From: CAWBCR01 sp963787375
Lineage (GTDB): Bacteria; Chloroflexota; Anaerolineae; Aggregatilineales; UBA3940
NCBI GenBank assembly: GCA_963787375.1
Contig: CAWBCR010000020.1
Span: forward strand, 1 to 64,000
DNA length: 64,000 nt
Reading direction: 5' to 3'
The position numbers were made by a program, and so were the translations under genes. Below, piece by piece: positions 1 to 8,575 of the stretch; position 1 is the first letter of the stretch; each line of letters opens with the position of its first letter. The notes beneath the pieces are model-generated. The model was not told the DNA's origin, ran no database searches, and was given only the letters and a program-made list of their open reading frames with translations.

Positions 1-1166
1 CTCGATCAGCCCCTCAAGCATGTGGTCGAACAGCGCGTCGTTGCCGGCTGCCCAGTCGCGGAAGTCCTTGAGGTGGTGGTCGGTGAAGTGCACGCCGAAC
101 ATCGCCGGTGGCCGGCAATCTCGACGGGATGCTGTGCTCCTCCAGAATGTCGCTGAGGCCCTTCTGAAGCTGCTTGCCGCGCTCCGCGACCTCGTCCAGA
201 GCGGTCGTCGTGGTCAGGATCTCCAGTGTCTTTTCGGCGGCGGCGATGCCCAGCGTGTTCGCGGCGAAGGTGCCGCCGTGCGCCACGCCGTGCCCCACGA
301 TGTCCATGATCTCGCGCTTGCCGCCGAACGCAGCGATGGGGTAGCCGTTGCCCAGCGACTTGGCGTAGGTCGCCATGTCGGGCCGGATGTTGAAAGCCCT
401 GCGCGCCGCCCTTTGCCACGCGGAAGCCGGTCTTGACCTCGTCCAGGATCATGACGATGCCGAACTCATCGCACAGGGCGCGGACATGCTCCAGGAAGCC
501 GGGCCGGCTCGATGCCCGCCACGTTGCCCATCATCGGCTCCATGATGACTGCCGCCACGTCGTGCCACGACTGGCGCACGGTGCGCTCGAACGTCTCGAA
601 GTCGTTGAACGGCAGGCAATCAGCAGGTCGGCGACGCCGTGCGGGATGCCCGACGTGGTCGACACCGGCACCGGCGAGCGGCGGCTGCCCATCGACTCCG
701 CCTGGCTGGAGGCGGTCGAATACAGCACGTAGTCGTACATGCCGTGATAGTGTCCCTCAAACTTGATGATCCGGTCGCGCCCGGTGCAGGCGCGCGCCAC
801 GCGCAGCGCGTGCATCGTCGCCTCGCTGCCGGAGTTGGCAAAGCGCACCATCTCGACCGCCGGGCACATCTCGACGATCTTCTCGGCGACGCCCACTTCA
901 CGCTCGGTGGTCAGCGCGTAAATCGCCGTCCTCACCGCGTCGCGCACGTGGTCGTCGACCACCTGCGTGGCGTGGCCCAGGATCATCGGCCCGAAGCCCA
1001 ACCGGAAGTCGACGTAGCGGTTGCCGGGCCGTCCAGATGTAGCCGCCCTGCGCCCGGCTGGCCATGGGGGTGTTGTCCTCTTCCCAGAAGCGGAAGTTGG
1101 ATGAGACGCCGCGCGGCAGGACTTTCGCAGCGCGCTTAAACAGGGCTCGTGATTCGTGTGCTCCAT
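1..1166 (-). CDS. Class III aminotransferase, glutamate-1-semialdehyde aminotransferase-like; frameshifted, runs off the left edge
   Basis: PLP-dependent fold-type I aminotransferase. Visible pieces, in order, are an N-terminal segment ([18 protein letters not shown]), the substrate-side block [17 protein letters not shown], the [10 protein letters not shown] block, and the PLP-lysine region [16 protein letters not shown] followed by [11 protein letters not shown]. All fit the glutamate-1-semialdehyde 2,1-aminomutase/omega-aminotransferase group, but the substrate is not certain. ATG at 1166 has AAAGGA upstream. The reading frame must change at least four times, near 1140, 1025, 615 and 390, so this is a pseudogene or carries consensus errors. 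The C-terminus continues beyond base 1. It lies just downstream of an Lrp-type regulator on the same strand. Confidence 0.8.
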
Positions 1167-1303
1167 AAAGTTGATATCCTTTCAATGTGTCAGAATCAAA
1201 CAGGCCGTGCCCATAACCGGGCGGGTGCTTCACATGCCACGCGGCATGACGGCGTCGATGCGAGTGCTCTGCCCTGGCGAAGGGGCAGCGGGTGAGGGTG
1301 TGG

Positions 1304-1794
1304 TCAGGCGTCCGGGTCGGTGGCGCTGTGCGCCGGCATGACGTCCGGAAACCAGGTGTCCAGGTCTTTGATCTTACGGGCAGTAGGTGTGTCTGTGTGC
1401 GTCGCACGCCCGGTATATTGCCGATCCGGTCGCTCACAAAGTCGAACAGCTCCGCGTTGCTGCGCACACGCAGCGAGACGCTCACGTCGCAGTCGCCGGT
1501 GGCGCAGGCCACGTAGCTGACCTGCGGGAAAGTGGCAACGGTCTCCGCGACCTCGCGCACGCGCCCCGGCTCAACCTCGATGAACACGTCGGCCAGCACG
1601 CCATAGCCGATGGCCTCCGGGTGATGACCGCCCGGATGTTGATGATGCCGCGCTCGATGAGCGAAATCGACGCAGTTGCTGACCGTGCGCGGCGAGATGT
1701 CGCCCAGCGTGCGGGCGATCTCGGCGCTGGTCATGCGCCCATCCTGGTTCAGCAGCGCAATAATTTCCCAGTCTGTACTGTCGAGCTGGTTCAT
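1304..1794 (-). CDS. Lrp/AsnC-family transcriptional regulator, frameshifted
   Basis: The N-terminal winged helix-turn-helix is clear (MNQLDSTDWEIIALLNQDGR, then MTSAEIARTLGDISPRTVSN). It is followed by a RAM/AsnC effector domain (GYGVLADVFIEVEPGRVREV, then VSYVACATGDCDVSVSLRVR). Two indels near 1640-1680 interrupt the linker. A third near 1375 is needed to reach the natural end (KDLDTWFPDVMPAHSATDPD, stop at 1304-1306). Lrp-family proteins bind amino acids and control nearby amino-acid genes. Here the gene sits between an aminotransferase on the same strand and a divergent ornithine cyclodeaminase-family gene, so local control of both is likely. Start ATG 1794 has only a weak GGAA upstream. 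Confidence 0.82.
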
Positions 1795-1918
1795 GTCGTT
1801 TCCAGTGGTAATTTAGGTTAAGCATAGGTCAGTTCTTCCGAATTGTCAATATTCGCCCGTTCCGGCTTCCGGATCGGAAACGCGGCGCGCAGATCGCGAC
1901 AGGAAGCGCCTGGCCGGC

Positions 1919-1947
1919 TTGACAACGCACCCCCATCATACGATGAT
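1919..1947 (+). promoter_or_regulatory. Sigma70-type promoter with an inverted repeat over the -10
   Basis: TTGACA at 1919-1924 is followed by a 17-base spacer and GATGAT at 1942-1947. The -10 lies within an ATCAT-ACG-ATGAT inverted repeat at about 1935-1947. It points at the ornithine cyclodeaminase-family gene and is in the divergent region shared with the Lrp-type gene, so the repeat is a candidate regulator-binding site. That role is inferred. Confidence 0.5.
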
Positions 1948-1997
1948 AATCGGGCGCGGCGGCATGGCTGCCGATCCCCCCACCAGCGAGGTGACAC

Positions 1998-2993
1998 ATG
2001 CAACTGTTGTACCTGGCCGAAGACGACGTGAAGCAGTGCCTCACCATGCGTGAGGCCATCGACGTGGCCGAGCGCGGCATCACCGCCGACGGCGCGGGCG
2101 AGGTCGCCGGCGACAAGTTCTACATGCACACCGGCGAGGCGGGCTTCATCAAGCCGTTCTCAGGCTACCTGGCCGGCGAGGACTACGCCTATGTCAAGAC
2201 GTTCAGCTTCTACGAGGGCAACCGCGCCCGCGGCCTGCCGGTGACCAATTCGATGGTGCTGCTGTTCGACGCGTCCACCGGGCTGCCGGTATGCATCATG
2301 GAGGCCAACCACGTCACTGCGCTCAAGACCGGCGCGTCGACGGCGGTGACGGCCCGCCGCCTGGCCCGCCCCGCGAGCAAGGTCGCGGCCATCTTCGGCG
2401 CGGGCGGGCTGGGCCGCATGCACTGCCTGGCGCTGGCCGAGACGTTCGAGCTGGACGAGGTGCGCGTGGTCGACGTGCGGCCTGAGGCGGCGAACGCCTT
2501 CGCCGTGTCGATGAGCGCGCAGACCGGCCTGCCGATCAGCATCGCCCGCACGCCGGAGGAAGCGGTGCGCGGCGCGGACATCGTGATCACGGTGACGACC
2601 GGCAGTGCGGTGAACGTCGAGCATGGCTGGCTGAAGCGGGGCGCGTTCGTGGCGCGGCTGGGGTCGTACCAGGAGGTCGCGCTCGACCTGTTCGCGCAGG
2701 CCGACAAGCTGATCGTCGCCCGCTGGCGCTACGTCAGCGCGCGCATCCCGGAGATGATCGCGCTGATCGACGCCGGGCGGCTGCGCCGCGAGGACCTCCA
2801 CGCCGAGTGGCCGGACATCGCCGGGGGGCGGGCCGCCGGGCGCGAGACAGACGAGATCATCCTGTACGTGGCGCTGGGCATCTCGGGCAATTCGCCGCCA
2901 TCCTGCCCGAAGTGTACCGGCAGGCCGTGGCGCGCGGGCTGGGGAAGGCGTCGGGGGCTGATCGCTCGCCGCTGCGCTATACTCACTGCATAG
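1998..2993 (+). CDS. Ornithine cyclodeaminase / mu-crystallin family NAD(P)-dependent protein, 3' end frameshifted
   Basis: The Rossmann nucleotide-binding motif AIFGAGGLGRMHCLALAE lies around residues 130-147, after the family block GASTAVTARRLARPAS. DIVITVTTGSAVNVEHGWLK follows. Members convert ornithine to proline or act as alanine dehydrogenase, lysine cyclodeaminase or ketimine reductase, and the sequence alone does not choose. ATG 1998 follows GAGGTGACAC. After about 2890 the family-like C-terminus (FAAILPEVYRQAVARGLGK) continues in the next frame, so one indel is present and the true stop is uncertain. It is divergent from the Lrp-type regulator, a common pairing for amino-acid catabolism. 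Confidence 0.85.
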   Translation: MQLLYLAEDDVKQCLTMREAIDVAERGITADGAGEVAGDKFYMHTGEAGFIKPFSGYLAGEDYAYVKTFSFYEGNRARGLPVTNSMVLLFDASTGLPVCIMEANHVTALKTGASTAVTARRLARPASKVAAIFGAGGLGRMHCLALAETFELDEVRVVDVRPEAANAFAVSMSAQTGLPISIARTPEEAVRGADIVITVTTGSAVNVEHGWLKRGAFVARLGSYQEVALDLFAQADKLIVARWRYVSARIPEMIALIDAGRLRREDLHAEWPDIAGGRAAGRETDEIILYVALGISGNSPPSCPKCTGRPWRAGWGRRRGLIARRCAILTA

Positions 2994-3051
2994 ATCCTGA
3001 CAGTGAGGGGGCATCCTTTACGCACGAAAGACGTTCTCAGGGACCGCCGGT

Positions 3052-3560
3052 ATGCTGCGCGATCCGCAGCGCGTGGCGTGGCTGGAGGTCGCGCGGGTAG
3101 TCGACGCCTGTCTCGGGCGGCCTCGACGCGCGCTCGGCGCTGGACGTGGGCACCGGCAGCGGCATCTTCGCTGAGGCGTTTGCGGCGCGCGGGCTGCGCG
3201 TAGCGGGTGTCGACGTGAACCCGGACATGCTGGCGGCGGCGCGCGATTACGTGCCCGGCGGGCGCTTCGAGCAGGCCCCGGCGGAGGCGCTGCCGTTGAC
3301 GCGGGCGCGTTCGACGTGGTGTTCATGGGGCTGGTGCTGCACGAGACTGACGACGCGGCGCAGGCGCTCGCCGAGGCGCGGCGGGTGGCGCGGCTGCGGG
3401 TCGCCGTGCTGGAGTGGCCCTATCGCGATGACGAGATGGGGCCGCCGCTGGCGCATCGCCTGAGCGCGGAGGCCGTGCCGACCTTGCGCGCAAGGCCGGG
3501 TTCGCGGGCGTTGAGACGGCCCCGCTGAGCCACATGGCGCTGTTTCTTCTGGGAATATGA
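3052..3560 (+). CDS. Class I SAM-dependent methyltransferase, frameshifted
   Basis: After frame correction the protein begins MLRDPQRVAWLEVARVVDAC. It contains the SAM-binding motif I ALDVGTGSGIFAEAFAARGL, an acidic motif II (VAGVDVNPDMLAAARDYVPG), the motif IV region FDVVFMGLVLHETDD, and ends in GFAGVETAPLSHMALFLLGI at a TGA at 3558-3560. Two to three single-base shifts (near 3118, 3298 and 3480) break it. About 165 residues is short but typical for stand-alone Methyltransf_11 proteins. The substrate is unknown. Confidence 0.78.
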
Positions 3561-3581
3561 TCAATCCAATGATGTAGCAGG

Positions 3582-3599
3582 GGCGACCGGCCGGTCGCC
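3582..3599. repeat. 18-bp perfect palindrome abutting the IS left end
   Basis: The segment reads ggcgaccggccggtcgcc, a perfect GC-rich palindrome one base before the left inverted repeat of the IS4-type element. It differs in sequence from the right-flank palindrome but has the same architecture. Confidence 0.75.
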
Positions 3600-3600
3600 G

Positions 3601-4994
3601 CATAGGCATCAACTTAAGGGGAAAAGTGACAAAAAGGAAGTCCTCCGGGAAGATAAGGGTTGGAACACCACACAACCGAAGGACTCCCCAATGAGCACTG
3701 TAGCACGAACAGCTCGGACTATGCAATATGTGCTGGGAGAAGCGGCGGATGAGGCCGCGCGGGTAACGGGCTTGAGAAACGGAAGCGCGAGCTGGATGGG
3801 GCGAGCTTCGTTCAGACGAGTGTTTTGGCTGGTTAGGCAATGGGCAGGCGAGCAGCAGTGAGCTCAATCAGGCGGCAGCCGCGGTGGGTGTGAACATCAG
3901 CCCTCAGGGGCTGACGAAGCGATTTACCGCAGAAGCCGCTGCCTGTCTGCGTCAGGTGCTGGAAACAGCCGTAGGGCAGGTGGTTGAGGCTGAACCGGTG
4001 GCGCTAGGGTAGAGCGGTTCAATGGGGTGTACTTGTGGACAGCAGCAAGTGGAACTACCGGACAGCCTGGCGACGCTGTGGTCAGGCTGTGGCGGAGTTA
4101 GGGAGCCCGTCAGCCGTCAAGGTCCAGGTCGATTTGAACTACAGCAATGGGGCCTTACATCGACTGTGGCTAGGCCGGGCGGGAGCATGACCAGTGTCGG
4201 TCAGCCCAGGCGATTGAACTGCCCGGCGGCGCCTTGCGGATAGCTGACTGGGGTACTTCAAATGGAACGCTGACCGCGCACAGCCAGCGGGGGGTATTCT
4301 GGCTATCCCGCTTGCGGGCGGGCACGACGGTTTATGATGAAGCGGGGCAGGCACTCGATTTGAGCAAATGGTTGACCAGCAAGGGGCCGCCTGATGGCCC
4401 GATCCGGCTGGGGAGTAAACACCAACTTGCCTGCCGCCTGCTGGCGGTGCGGGTGCCGTCCGAGGTAGCTGTTCAGCGTCGACGTAAGCTGAAGCGCACA
4501 GCCCGTAAAGGCCAAACGCTGAATACCTCCCGGTTGGCTCTGGCAGAATGGACCCTGCTGATCACCAATGCCCCGCTTGCCCTTCTGACCCTAAACGACG
4601 CGCTCGCCCTCTAGCGGGTTCGCTGGCAGATTGAACTGTTGTTCAAGCTCTGGAAAACGGGCGGGAGTCTCGACACCCTCACGCAGCCACAACCCGTGGC
4701 GTATCTTGTGTGAATTCTACGCCAACCCATTGCCATGGTGGTGAGCACTGGTTGTTTCTGGTCAGTTTCTGGTCTTATCCCAACCGCAGCCTGACCCAAG
4801 CTGCTCACACCGTTCAGCAGCACGCCTTTCATCTGGCCGCAACCTGCTCGAAGAGTTGGCGCTGTTTAGCTCAGGCCATTGACAGCATTGATAGATGCCT
4901 GGCCGTGGCTGTCGCATCAACTCTCGCCGCGCTCACCCTAACACCTACCAATGGTTGCTTGGTGGCTCTGAAAATGCTTAAGTTGATGCCTATG
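3601..4994 (+). mobile_element. Degenerate IS4-family insertion sequence with intact 18-bp terminal inverted repeats
   Basis: The left end is cataggcatcaacttaag (3601-3618). The right end (4977-4994) is its exact reverse complement. Between them lies one decayed transposase gene. No target-site duplication is apparent. Both flanks are GC-rich palindromes (3582-3599 and 4995-5014), suggesting insertion at or next to such a palindrome. The perfect ends contrast with the broken transposase, so the element could still be mobilised in trans by a related enzyme (inference). Confidence 0.85.
3691..4983 (+). pseudogene. IS4-family DDE transposase, multiply broken
   Basis: Translation begins MSTVARTARTMQYVLGEAAD at ATG 3691 and must change frame repeatedly. 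The DDE landmarks remain readable: first Asp in VDSSKWNYRTAW (about 4033), second in LRIADWGYFKW (about 4235), and the glutamate block RVRWQIELLFKLWKTGG (about 4618), the family's conserved C-terminal signature. A conserved N-terminal helical region (QAAAAVGVNISPQGLTKRF) precedes the catalytic core. Several in-frame stops are present, so it is not functional as sequenced. Confidence 0.85.
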
Positions 4995-5014
4995 GGGCAC
5001 GGCATGCCGTGCCC
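4995..5014. repeat. GC-rich dispersed palindrome, copy 1
   Basis: gggcacggcatgccgtgccc is a perfect 20-bp palindrome directly after the right end of the IS4-type element. Longer versions recur at 16881-16904 and 35146-35168. It also lies just past the stop codon of the P450 gene and could form a terminator-like hairpin. Confidence 0.8.
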
Positions 5015-5021
5015 TCCTTAT

Positions 5022-6230
5022 TCACTCCAGCATGACGGGCAGCGATTTCAGCCCGCGCACCCCCACCGTGTTGCGCCATTCCAGTTCGTTCATCGGCACG
5101 GCAAGCTGCATGTGCGGGTAGCGCTCCACCAGCGTCGAGATCGCGATGCGCCCCTCAAGCCGGGCCAGCGGCGCGCCCAGGCAGTAATGCATCCCCAGCC
5201 CGAACGCCACGTGCCGGTTCGGGTCGCGGCTGATGTCCAGGTCGTCGGGATTCGCAAAGACGCGCTCGTCGCGATTGGCCGAGCCCAGCGCCACCATGAT
5301 CCGCGTCCCCTTCGGGAGCATCCGCCCGCCCACCTCGATGTCCTCCGTCGCAAAGCGCGGCGCAATCTGCTCGACCGGGTTGGTATAGCGCAGCAGTTCC
5401 TCAATCGCGCTGTCGAGCAGTTCCGGCTGGGCGTGCAGCTTCTCTAGCTGATCGCGGTGCTCGATCAGTGCCATCGCGCCCGTGCCGATCAGGTTGACGG
5501 TGGTTTCGTGCCCTGCGAACAGGATCAGGAACAGCATCGCCAGCGTCTCGTCGATGTTCAGCCGCTGGTCGTCGACCTCGGCCTGCACCAGCCCCGTGAT
5601 CAGGTCGTCCTGCGGATCGGCCTGCCGCAGCTTCACCATCTTGTTGAGGAAGCGGTACATGCTGATCGCGCTCGGCAGTTGCGACATCATGCTCCACCTG
5701 CCCGAAGCCGCCTCCAGGAAGTGCGCCGTCCAGTGATGGAACTTGCCGCGATCCTTCTCCGGCACGCCCATCATCTCCGAGATGATCGTCAGCGGCACCG
5801 GCAGCGCGTAATCCGCGATCAGGTCAACCTGCCGCTTGCGCGCGGCCTGGTCCAGCAGATCGTTGCACAGCGTCTCGATGCGCGCCGTCATGCTCTGGAT
5901 GCGGGCCGGCGTGAACGCCTTGTGTACCAGGTCGCGCAGGCGGCGGTGATCGGGGTCGTCGGCCATCAGCATGCTGTTTTGCAGCGCGTCGAAGAAGCTC
6001 GGCAGCCAGCGCAGCGCCAGTGGCTTTTTGCGATCCGGGTACAGCTTACGGAAATCGCTCGAAAAGCGCGGGTCTTTCAGCACCTGCAGCACGTCGTCAT
6101 AGCGAGTCAGGAAAGTCGCGCCGTCGGCGTAGCCCCCCTGCACCGTCGCGATAGGCTCCTCCTCCCGATAGCGCGCATACACTGCATACGGGTCGTTGCG
6201 AAGTTCAGCAGTCGTCAGATCGATTGTCAT
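5022..6230 (-). CDS. Cytochrome P450
   Basis: Intact 402-residue soluble bacterial P450. The I-helix oxygen-activation motif is LFAGHETTVN (about residue 240). The heme-thiolate loop is AFGLGMHYCLGAPLARLEGR (about residue 345), with the proximal Cys in HYCLG. The length is typical of class I bacterial P450s fed by separate ferredoxin and reductase, neither of which is encoded nearby. ATG 6230 follows GAGGG. The substrate cannot be deduced. The stop codon lies close to a palindrome and the IS4-type remnant. Confidence 0.95.
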   Translation of the reverse strand: MTIDLTTAELRNDPYAVYARYREEEPIATVQGGYADGATFLTRYDDVLQVLKDPRFSSDFRKLYPDRKKPLALRWLPSFFDALQNSMLMADDPDHRRLRDLVHKAFTPARIQSMTARIETLCNDLLDQAARKRQVDLIADYALPVPLTIISEMMGVPEKDRGKFHHWTAHFLEAASGRWSMMSQLPSAISMYRFLNKMVKLRQADPQDDLITGLVQAEVDDQRLNIDETLAMLFLILFAGHETTVNLIGTGAMALIEHRDQLEKLHAQPELLDSAIEELLRYTNPVEQIAPRFATEDIEVGGRMLPKGTRIMVALGSANRDERVFANPDDLDISRDPNRHVAFGLGMHYCLGAPLARLEGRIAISTLVERYPHMQLAVPMNELEWRNTVGVRGLKSLPVMLE

Positions 6231-6373
6231 AAACCCTCACTCTACACTCAGCTATAGATCATTATAGCGAATACGGAGCCCGCCGGGCTATCGGCGCAAG
6301 CCAAGAAGAGCAGCCCCCGACCCCCTCCACGCGCTGCCACGCGACCGCAGGATGCCCTGAAGCACGAAGTCAG

Positions 6374-6574
6374 TCAGTTCGGAGAGCGCCCATCCCGTAT
6401 CTCCCCGAACGGCGCGTACAGCACGTCGCTGCCAGCGACCCTGTCGCCAGTCGCGTCGCTCAGCACGCTGGTGCTGCCCAGGTGGTCGACGTGGCGGTAG
6501 TACAGCCCCGCGTCGTCGCCGCCGACGATGCGGAACGCGCCGCCCGGACCCTCATAAAGGGCGCCATTGCCCAC
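6374..6574 (-). pseudogene. RHS core fragment (third copy), truncated
   Basis: A short fragment of RHS-associated core reads GGAFRIVGGDDAGLYYRHVD, then DHLGSTSVLSDATGDRVAGS and DVLYAPFGEIRDG. It matches the cores at about 10750 and 8550. It starts abruptly just downstream of the membrane-protein gene and loses similarity a few residues after GEIRDG, where a frameshift and stop follow. There is no start codon context and no tip domain. It is best read as the scar of a third toxin-tip cassette. Confidence 0.75.
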
Positions 6575-6634
6575 TTACTCACGGCAGAGGCGTTTCAAGG
6601 TTGTTCGATGAGAGGGTTTAAGATTACGCGGTAT

Positions 6635-7426
6635 TCATGGAGCGTCGAATTGCTTATATATAGCGTTCTCCCATGCTCTACCTTCGACATAGAGTAGTTG
6701 CGCTTGCTTGAGAATAGTCGTTACTAGAGTTTTGTAGTCCAATCCATAGAAGGCATTGATCGGGAAGCAACTCGTTCCCCCGTGCCCCTCTATACAGCAC
6801 CAGTGCTCGCCTAGAGCACGCATGAATCTGAAGTCCTGATATCTCCTGCCAAGAGAACCATTCGGATGGCCTGAACCAGTACCTGATTTCAGTGCCTTTC
6901 TTGTCATATCGAATAGCTCGTACCCGATGAAATGCCAGATAGCTGAAACCTGCCCCATAAAAAATCCAAAGCAGGCCGAAATGTACGAAGGCCTATACAC
7001 ACTCCACGCCAGTAGTAACAGGCTACTTAAAATACCCAAGAGGGAGAGCGCGGCAACAAGAGACATGCCAACCCCATAGCGGAGCTCATGGGTATCAGGT
7101 ACTTGAGCATCGCCAAAATCAAGCGCGGTGGAGCTACCCCGATCAACAATGTCCGCAAGCCCGGAGTTAGCTACAAGCCAGCCCCATCCGATTTTCTCGA
7201 GATGCCAATCCAACGTAAACTCTAGCTGCTCGAGTATCAGGGCTACTTTATCTCGATCTGCTTCACTCCGCATTTGAACCAATGCTACATTGTCACTCTC
7301 CCACGTGATTGGGCCCAAGTCAGCCAAGACCCTACAGGATAGGAAAGCCGCCTCTATTGTAGTCTTGATTCGTTCAGTGTCGCTCCGTTGCCCTTTTATG
7401 AACAGCTTTGCTGTATATCTTCTCAT
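6635..7426 (-). CDS. Hypothetical membrane protein, candidate partner (immunity) of the second RHS tip
   Basis: 263 residues from ATG 7426, chosen because GGGGAAGGAAC precedes it; an upstream in-frame start at 7522 has no such site. The N-terminal ~120 residues look soluble. Two hydrophobic segments follow (GVGMSLVAALSLLGILSSLL and the ISACFGFFMGQVSAIW region), then a ~90-residue soluble tail rich in Cys, Trp and Tyr. No family was recognised. Codon use is clearly more AT-rich than the flanking genes. It lies directly downstream of an orphan RHS tip and upstream of another core scrap, the position of an immunity gene in RHS arrays. Function is inferred from position only. Confidence 0.65.
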   Translation of the reverse strand: MRRYTAKLFIKGQRSDTERIKTTIEAAFLSCRVLADLGPITWESDNVALVQMRSEADRDKVALILEQLEFTLDWHLEKIGWGWLVANSGLADIVDRGSSTALDFGDAQVPDTHELRYGVGMSLVAALSLLGILSSLLLLAWSVYRPSYISACFGFFMGQVSAIWHFIGYELFDMTRKALKSGTGSGHPNGSLGRRYQDFRFMRALGEHWCCIEGHGGTSCFPINAFYGLDYKTLVTTILKQAQLLYVEGRAWENAIYKQFDAP

Positions 7427-7568
7427 GTTCCTTCCCCTTCGGGGGACTACTCTGGCTCCATTCAGTCTCAGTAGCAAATCGGACACTGGTAATCTTCCAT
7501 CTTTTCTTGAAATAGCACCCAAGAGCCTCCACCCCCGACCCCTGCATAACCCCCACCAGCACCCACGC

Positions 7569-8553
7569 CTACATATAAGTCACTGGCACCTGTCCGTAGA
7601 CTGGGTCGACATAGAGCGGCAATCCGTCAGACATATTGCCATCAATTGGAGCATTTATGCTCACTGTAGCAGCAAGGCCGCCAGCAGCAGATGCAGATGC
7701 CTCTCCAGCTACGCCTGTTGTTGTAGAGTCAATGGACGCTGACGCCCATCCGAAAACTGGCCCAATAGTCAACGATGCTCCTCCACCGGCTGACAGACCG
7801 AGATTCGGCGAGACGTCAACGTGGAGAGCTAGGTCATTGGAGACTCGATTATAAGTTACCTGCACCCCCACCGTTCCAGAAAAGATCGACCCTGACCCTT
7901 CGCCTTGCACTCTGAGTCCATAGTTGGTAGGTGAGGAGATCGCCAATAGCTGCTAGATCGCCATGCAGTGCCCTATCCGTTACTGTTCCAGTTGTGACTT
8001 GAGATGCGTTGTAACTCTCACTATCCGTGGAAGTTTCCGGCACTGCGACTGGGGGCCCAACAGGTGTGGCCACCTCTGATGGTGCTGTCGTTGAAGCATC
8101 CACCGAGTCGTCTATCGCCTGAGCGGCTGAGGGCAATTCCCAGAAACCTTGATCCGGCTCATCAGGGGGTGGTTCACCAGGCAGCCAGGCCCAATCCCAG
8201 CCGGGCTCCCAGATTCCGGTAGTGTCATAGTAGACATGCCCGGATGGATCAACATATCTGATTGGATTGTTGGTTGCGTACGCATAGCGGTTCAGCGCCT
8301 GTGGATTCCCCGCCCCCGGCACGACGCTGTCCGCCGAGATGAACCGTCTCAACCCCGGCAGGTAGTACCGCGCCCCGTAGTACATCAGATCCCCGGCGGA
8401 GCTGTCCACGCGCTGGCCCGTAAAGCCGAAGTCGGTCAGCTCGCTGATCGCCCCATCCCGGATTTCGCCGAAGGGCGCGTACAGCACGTCGCTGCCAGCG
8501 ACTCTGCCGCCGCTCGCGTCGCTGAGGATAGAGGTCGGGCCCAGGTGGTCGGT
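7569..8553 (-). CDS. Orphan RHS core plus C-terminal tip domain (candidate toxin 2), frameshifted, no start of its own
   Basis: RHS homology starts mid-core at about 8550 (DHLGPTSILSDASGGRVAGS), runs through LMYYGARYYLPGLRRFISAD and NPQALNRYAYATNNPIRYVD, and ends at the canonical DPSGH. A ~200-residue variable region follows: a Pro/Asp/Trp-rich linker, a Ser/Thr stretch, then, after one frameshift near 7935, a Gly/Ala/Ser-rich beta-type segment (LGLSAGGGASLTIGPVFGWA) to the stop at 7569. Tip activity is unknown. It begins ~25 bases after the previous lipoprotein stop with no ribosome binding site, so it is probably a silent recombination donor. The following gene is the candidate partner. Confidence 0.75.
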
Positions 8554-8575
8554 GCGAAGGAAGGGAACAGCGCTG

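Noticed and set aside
3052..3560. Programmed ribosomal frameshifting in broken genes
   Set aside because: No slippery heptamers or consistent downstream structures at the break points, and several shifts per gene. Consensus errors or decay fit better.
4022..4614. Short plus-strand ORFs inside the IS4-type element as separate genes
   Set aside because: They are frame fragments of the decayed transposase; the DDE motifs fall across several frames in family order.
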